From Astrobacterium formosum (GTDB lineage: Bacteria > Pseudomonadota > Alphaproteobacteria > Rhizobiales > Xanthobacteraceae): a stretch of 64,000 nucleotides of DNA. The number at the start of each line of letters is the position of its first letter. Within the stretch, counting starts at the first letter, position 1. This document shows positions 62,002-64,000 of the stretch, piece after piece. The stretch is taken from contig JAVDCA010000001.1 in NCBI GenBank assembly GCA_030848545.1, positions 62,001 through 126,000 of the forward strand, read 5' to 3'. The notes under the pieces are model-generated. The model was given only the letters and a program-made list of their open reading frames with translations. It was not told the origin of the DNA and searched no databases. Made by a program: the position numbers and the translations under genes.

Positions 62002-63636
62002 ATGACGCGACGTGCGAGCGACATCCTCCTGGAGATTCTGCGTGACGAGGGCGTCACGCACGTGTTCGGCAATCCGGGCTCGACCGAGATGCCGCTGATG
62101 GACGCCCTCGTGGACGCCAACGACATCACTTACGTGCTCGGCCTGCAGGAGGCGACGGCGGTCGGCATGGCCGACGGCTGGGCCCTCAAGTCGGGCCGGA
62201 CCGGTTTCGTCAACCTGCACGCCATGGGCGGTCTGGGCAACGCCATGGGGGTGCTCACCGCCTCCAAGGCCTCGAAGACGCCCCTCGTGGTCACCGCCGG
62301 CCAGCAGGATACCCGCCACCTGATGAGTGAACCATGGCTGTCCGGAAATCTTGTCGAGCTGGCCGCCCCGGTAACCAAATGGGCGACCGAGGTCAGGCGC
62401 GGCGAAGACATCGGCACGGCGCTGCGGCGCGCCTTCGCGATTGCGGCGACGCCGCCGGCCGGCCCGGTGTTCCTGTCGCTGCCCATGGATGTGCTCGACC
62501 AGGAAGTCGCCGGCAAGACGCCGCCGCGCTCGGCGACGCCGCGCCTCGGTCCGGCGCCCGATGCGGAGGCCTTCGCCCGTACGCTCGCCCAGTTCGATGC
62601 CGACAAGGTGTTCGTGCTCCTGGGCGACGACCTGCCGGCGAGCGCGGCGCCGGGGCTGGTTGCGTTCGCGCAGGCGGGTGGCTTCGCGATCTGGGGTACG
62701 CAGATCACCTCGCGCTCGGCGTTTCCGTCCTCGCACCCTCTGTGGGCCGGCGTGCTCAAGCCCGATTTCGCGTTGATGCGCGATCGCCTCGCGGAGGCCG
62801 AGGTGCTGGTGCTCGTCGGCGGGCGGGCCTTCGTGGCCTATCCGTATCGCGACGTGAAGCCGGTGCCGGAGGGCCAGAAGGTCTTTCACGTCGCCGACAA
62901 TGCCGAGGCGTTCGGCCGCGAGCATCCCGCCGATCTGGCGCTCCTGGGCGATATCGGCGCGACGCTTTCGAGTGCCGCCGCGACCCTCGCCCGTCTCACC
63001 GACCGCCACGAAGTCGCGACCCGCATCGCGGCGCGGGCCAAGCGCAAGAGCGCCCATGTGGAGGAAGTGCGCGCCGCCATTCTGGCCGACACCGGCCGGC
63101 CGATGACGCCCGACGCCGCCGTGCTCGCCGTCATCGACGCCCTGCCGGAGGACTGCGTCATCGCCAACGACTCGGCGGCGACGTTCGGGCCCGTGCAGGA
63201 ACTGATCCGGACCTGGCCGGGCAACTACTTTTTCTCCCGCGGCGGCGTGCTCGGTTGCGCCATGCCGGCGGCGGTGGGCGCCGCCCTGTCCACCGGCGGC
63301 TGGGTCGCCGCGCTCGTGGGCGACGGCGGCGCCATGTATTCGCCGCAGGCCCTGTGGAGTGCCGCGAACACGCGCGCGCACGTCCTCTTCTACGTGTTCA
63401 ACAATCGCCGCTACGGCGTCCTGCAGAACATCGCCCGCCAGCTCGGCTGCACCAATGCGGTCCAGGGCCGCTTTGTCGGCATGGATGTGACGGACCCGGC
63501 GGTCGACTTCATGGCGCTTGCCAAGTCCATGGGGGTGCCGGCGGTCCGCGCCGACGACCGCGACGCGATCACCGCGGCGACCCAAGAGGCGCTGACACGG
63601 CCGGGACCGAGCCTGATCGAGATCGCGATCAAGTGA
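62002..63636 (+). CDS. mdlC: Benzoylformate decarboxylase-like ThDP-dependent enzyme
   Basis: A 544-residue thiamine-diphosphate enzyme. Residues equivalent to the benzoylformate decarboxylase active site are present: Ser in FGNPGSTEMPL, Glu in LGLQEATAVGMADG, His in FVNLHAMGGLGNAMG, and the second His in FPSSHPLWAG. The cofactor motif is VGDGGAMYSPQALW ending in YVFNN. It would decarboxylate benzoylformate to benzaldehyde or a related 2-keto acid; oxalyl-CoA decarboxylase and acetolactate synthase are less likely from these residues. GGAGG precedes ATG 62002. It is divergent from the hydrogenase operon. Confidence 0.87.
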   Translation: MTRRASDILLEILRDEGVTHVFGNPGSTEMPLMDALVDANDITYVLGLQEATAVGMADGWALKSGRTGFVNLHAMGGLGNAMGVLTASKASKTPLVVTAGQQDTRHLMSEPWLSGNLVELAAPVTKWATEVRRGEDIGTALRRAFAIAATPPAGPVFLSLPMDVLDQEVAGKTPPRSATPRLGPAPDAEAFARTLAQFDADKVFVLLGDDLPASAAPGLVAFAQAGGFAIWGTQITSRSAFPSSHPLWAGVLKPDFALMRDRLAEAEVLVLVGGRAFVAYPYRDVKPVPEGQKVFHVADNAEAFGREHPADLALLGDIGATLSSAAATLARLTDRHEVATRIAARAKRKSAHVEEVRAAILADTGRPMTPDAAVLAVIDALPEDCVIANDSAATFGPVQELIRTWPGNYFFSRGGVLGCAMPAAVGAALSTGGWVAALVGDGGAMYSPQALWSAANTRAHVLFYVFNNRRYGVLQNIARQLGCTNAVQGRFVGMDVTDPAVDFMALAKSMGVPAVRADDRDAITAATQEALTRPGPSLIEIAIK

Positions 63637-63646
63637 CGTGGGGCGG

Positions 63647-64000
63647 TCAACGGCCTGCCGTAGCGCTCGTCGGTTCGGCATCCACCCACGACCGGAACGG
63701 CAACTGAGCCAGGGCGCTGTTGTAATATCTCGCCTGACCGGTGATCTCATGGCCGATCCAGGCCTCGATCGCGACTGTTTGGTCGGTGTGGGTCAATTCG
63801 ACCTCGGCGATGATCAGTCCCGCATTGTCGCCCAGGAAGGTATCCACTTCCCACGTCAAATCGCCGATCGGCACGATGTGCCGGATCTTCTCGATCACCG
63901 CGCCGCTGCGCAGAAGCATCAGACGCTCGGCGTCCAGGAGGGGTAGAGGATATTCGAGCTCCAGCCGGCGCAGTTCGGCAGGCCGGGACTTGATGGAGAG
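63647..64000 (-). CDS. CYTH-domain protein, truncated by window edge
   Basis: The C-terminal 117 or so residues of a CYTH (triphosphate tunnel) protein; the N terminus lies beyond 64000. Strands with alternating charged residues are visible: EKIRHIVPIGDLTWEVDTFL, then GLIIAEVELTHTDQTVAIEA and WIGHEITGQARYYNSALAQL, which is the typical end of bacterial CYTH proteins. The frame stays open to the window edge. Such proteins hydrolyse triphosphate, often inorganic. It converges with the decarboxylase gene, ten bases apart. Confidence 0.9.
   Translation of the reverse strand, partial: LSIKSRPAELRRLELEYPLPLLDAERLMLLRSGAVIEKIRHIVPIGDLTWEVDTFLGDNAGLIIAEVELTHTDQTVAIEAWIGHEITGQARYYNSALAQLPFRSWVDAEPTSATAGR

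Overview
The window is 64 kb of GC-rich chromosomal DNA from an alphaproteobacterium, most likely of the order Hyphomicrobiales (Bradyrhizobium/Xanthobacteraceae side). The evidence is the mix of families (BA14K, TIGR03809, HWE/HisKA_2 sensor kinases, NodT-type outer-membrane factor), strong G/C bias at third codon positions with long antisense open frames, and many short dispersed intergenic palindromes. I saw no rRNA, tRNA, CRISPR array, insertion sequence, phage or conjugation gene. It looks like a stable chromosomal segment rather than an island.

Layout. 0.1-4.7 kb: a LysR regulator, an isochorismatase-fold hydrolase, a 25-residue membrane peptide, an amidase, and a divergent intergenic region holding a multibranched inverted-repeat element. 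4.8-11.6 kb: signalling and envelope stress, with two HWE/HisKA_2 histidine kinases lacking response regulators, small membrane proteins, a Crp/Fnr regulator, a BA14K protein and a DUF502 protein. 11.7-14.9 kb: two exported phosphatase-like proteins. 15.1-23.1 kb: a nickel region in which nikR-nikK-nikMLQO (ECF-type uptake) faces a Fec-type ABC transporter plus an FmdE-like protein. 23.3-25.4 kb: a HAD hydrolase and a ROK sugar kinase. 25.6-28.6 kb: ECF sigma factor, zinc-less membrane anti-sigma and secreted subtilase. 28.7-33.6 kb: an EmrAB-NodT efflux operon with a divergent TetR regulator. 34.3-39.2 kb: a branched-chain-amino-acid type ABC transporter in the order livG-F-J-H-M. 39.4-54.6 kb: a mosaic of TIGR03809, Fic, M20 peptidase, old-yellow-enzyme, EamA, MarC, a radical-SAM/selenodomain cluster with two glycosyltransferases, DUF3750, HicAB, an AEC carrier, MeaB and a large exported SGNH hydrolase. 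54.8-61.8 kb: a complete NAD(P)-linked [NiFe] hydrogenase operon, hoxE-F-U-Y-H-W. The right edge holds a benzoylformate-decarboxylase-like enzyme and a truncated CYTH protein.

How the parts fit. Two nickel uptake systems, NikR and a [NiFe] hydrogenase occur within 45 kb, so nickel supply for hydrogen metabolism is a plausible common theme. The hydrogenase diaphorase subunit carries an extra NfnB/GltD-like flavoprotein module, giving it two NAD(P)-type sites. The most interesting candidate for an undescribed system is the sigma/anti-sigma/subtilase trio. The periplasmic domain of the anti-sigma resembles the propeptide of the subtilase encoded next to it, suggesting that the membrane anti-sigma senses the secreted protease directly. 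A branched stem-loop lies between those two genes.

A dispersed repeat family (six or more copies, with a GTCATTGCGAG-like arm and a CAATCCAG core) sits in gaps inside or beside operons, including within the nik and hox operons.
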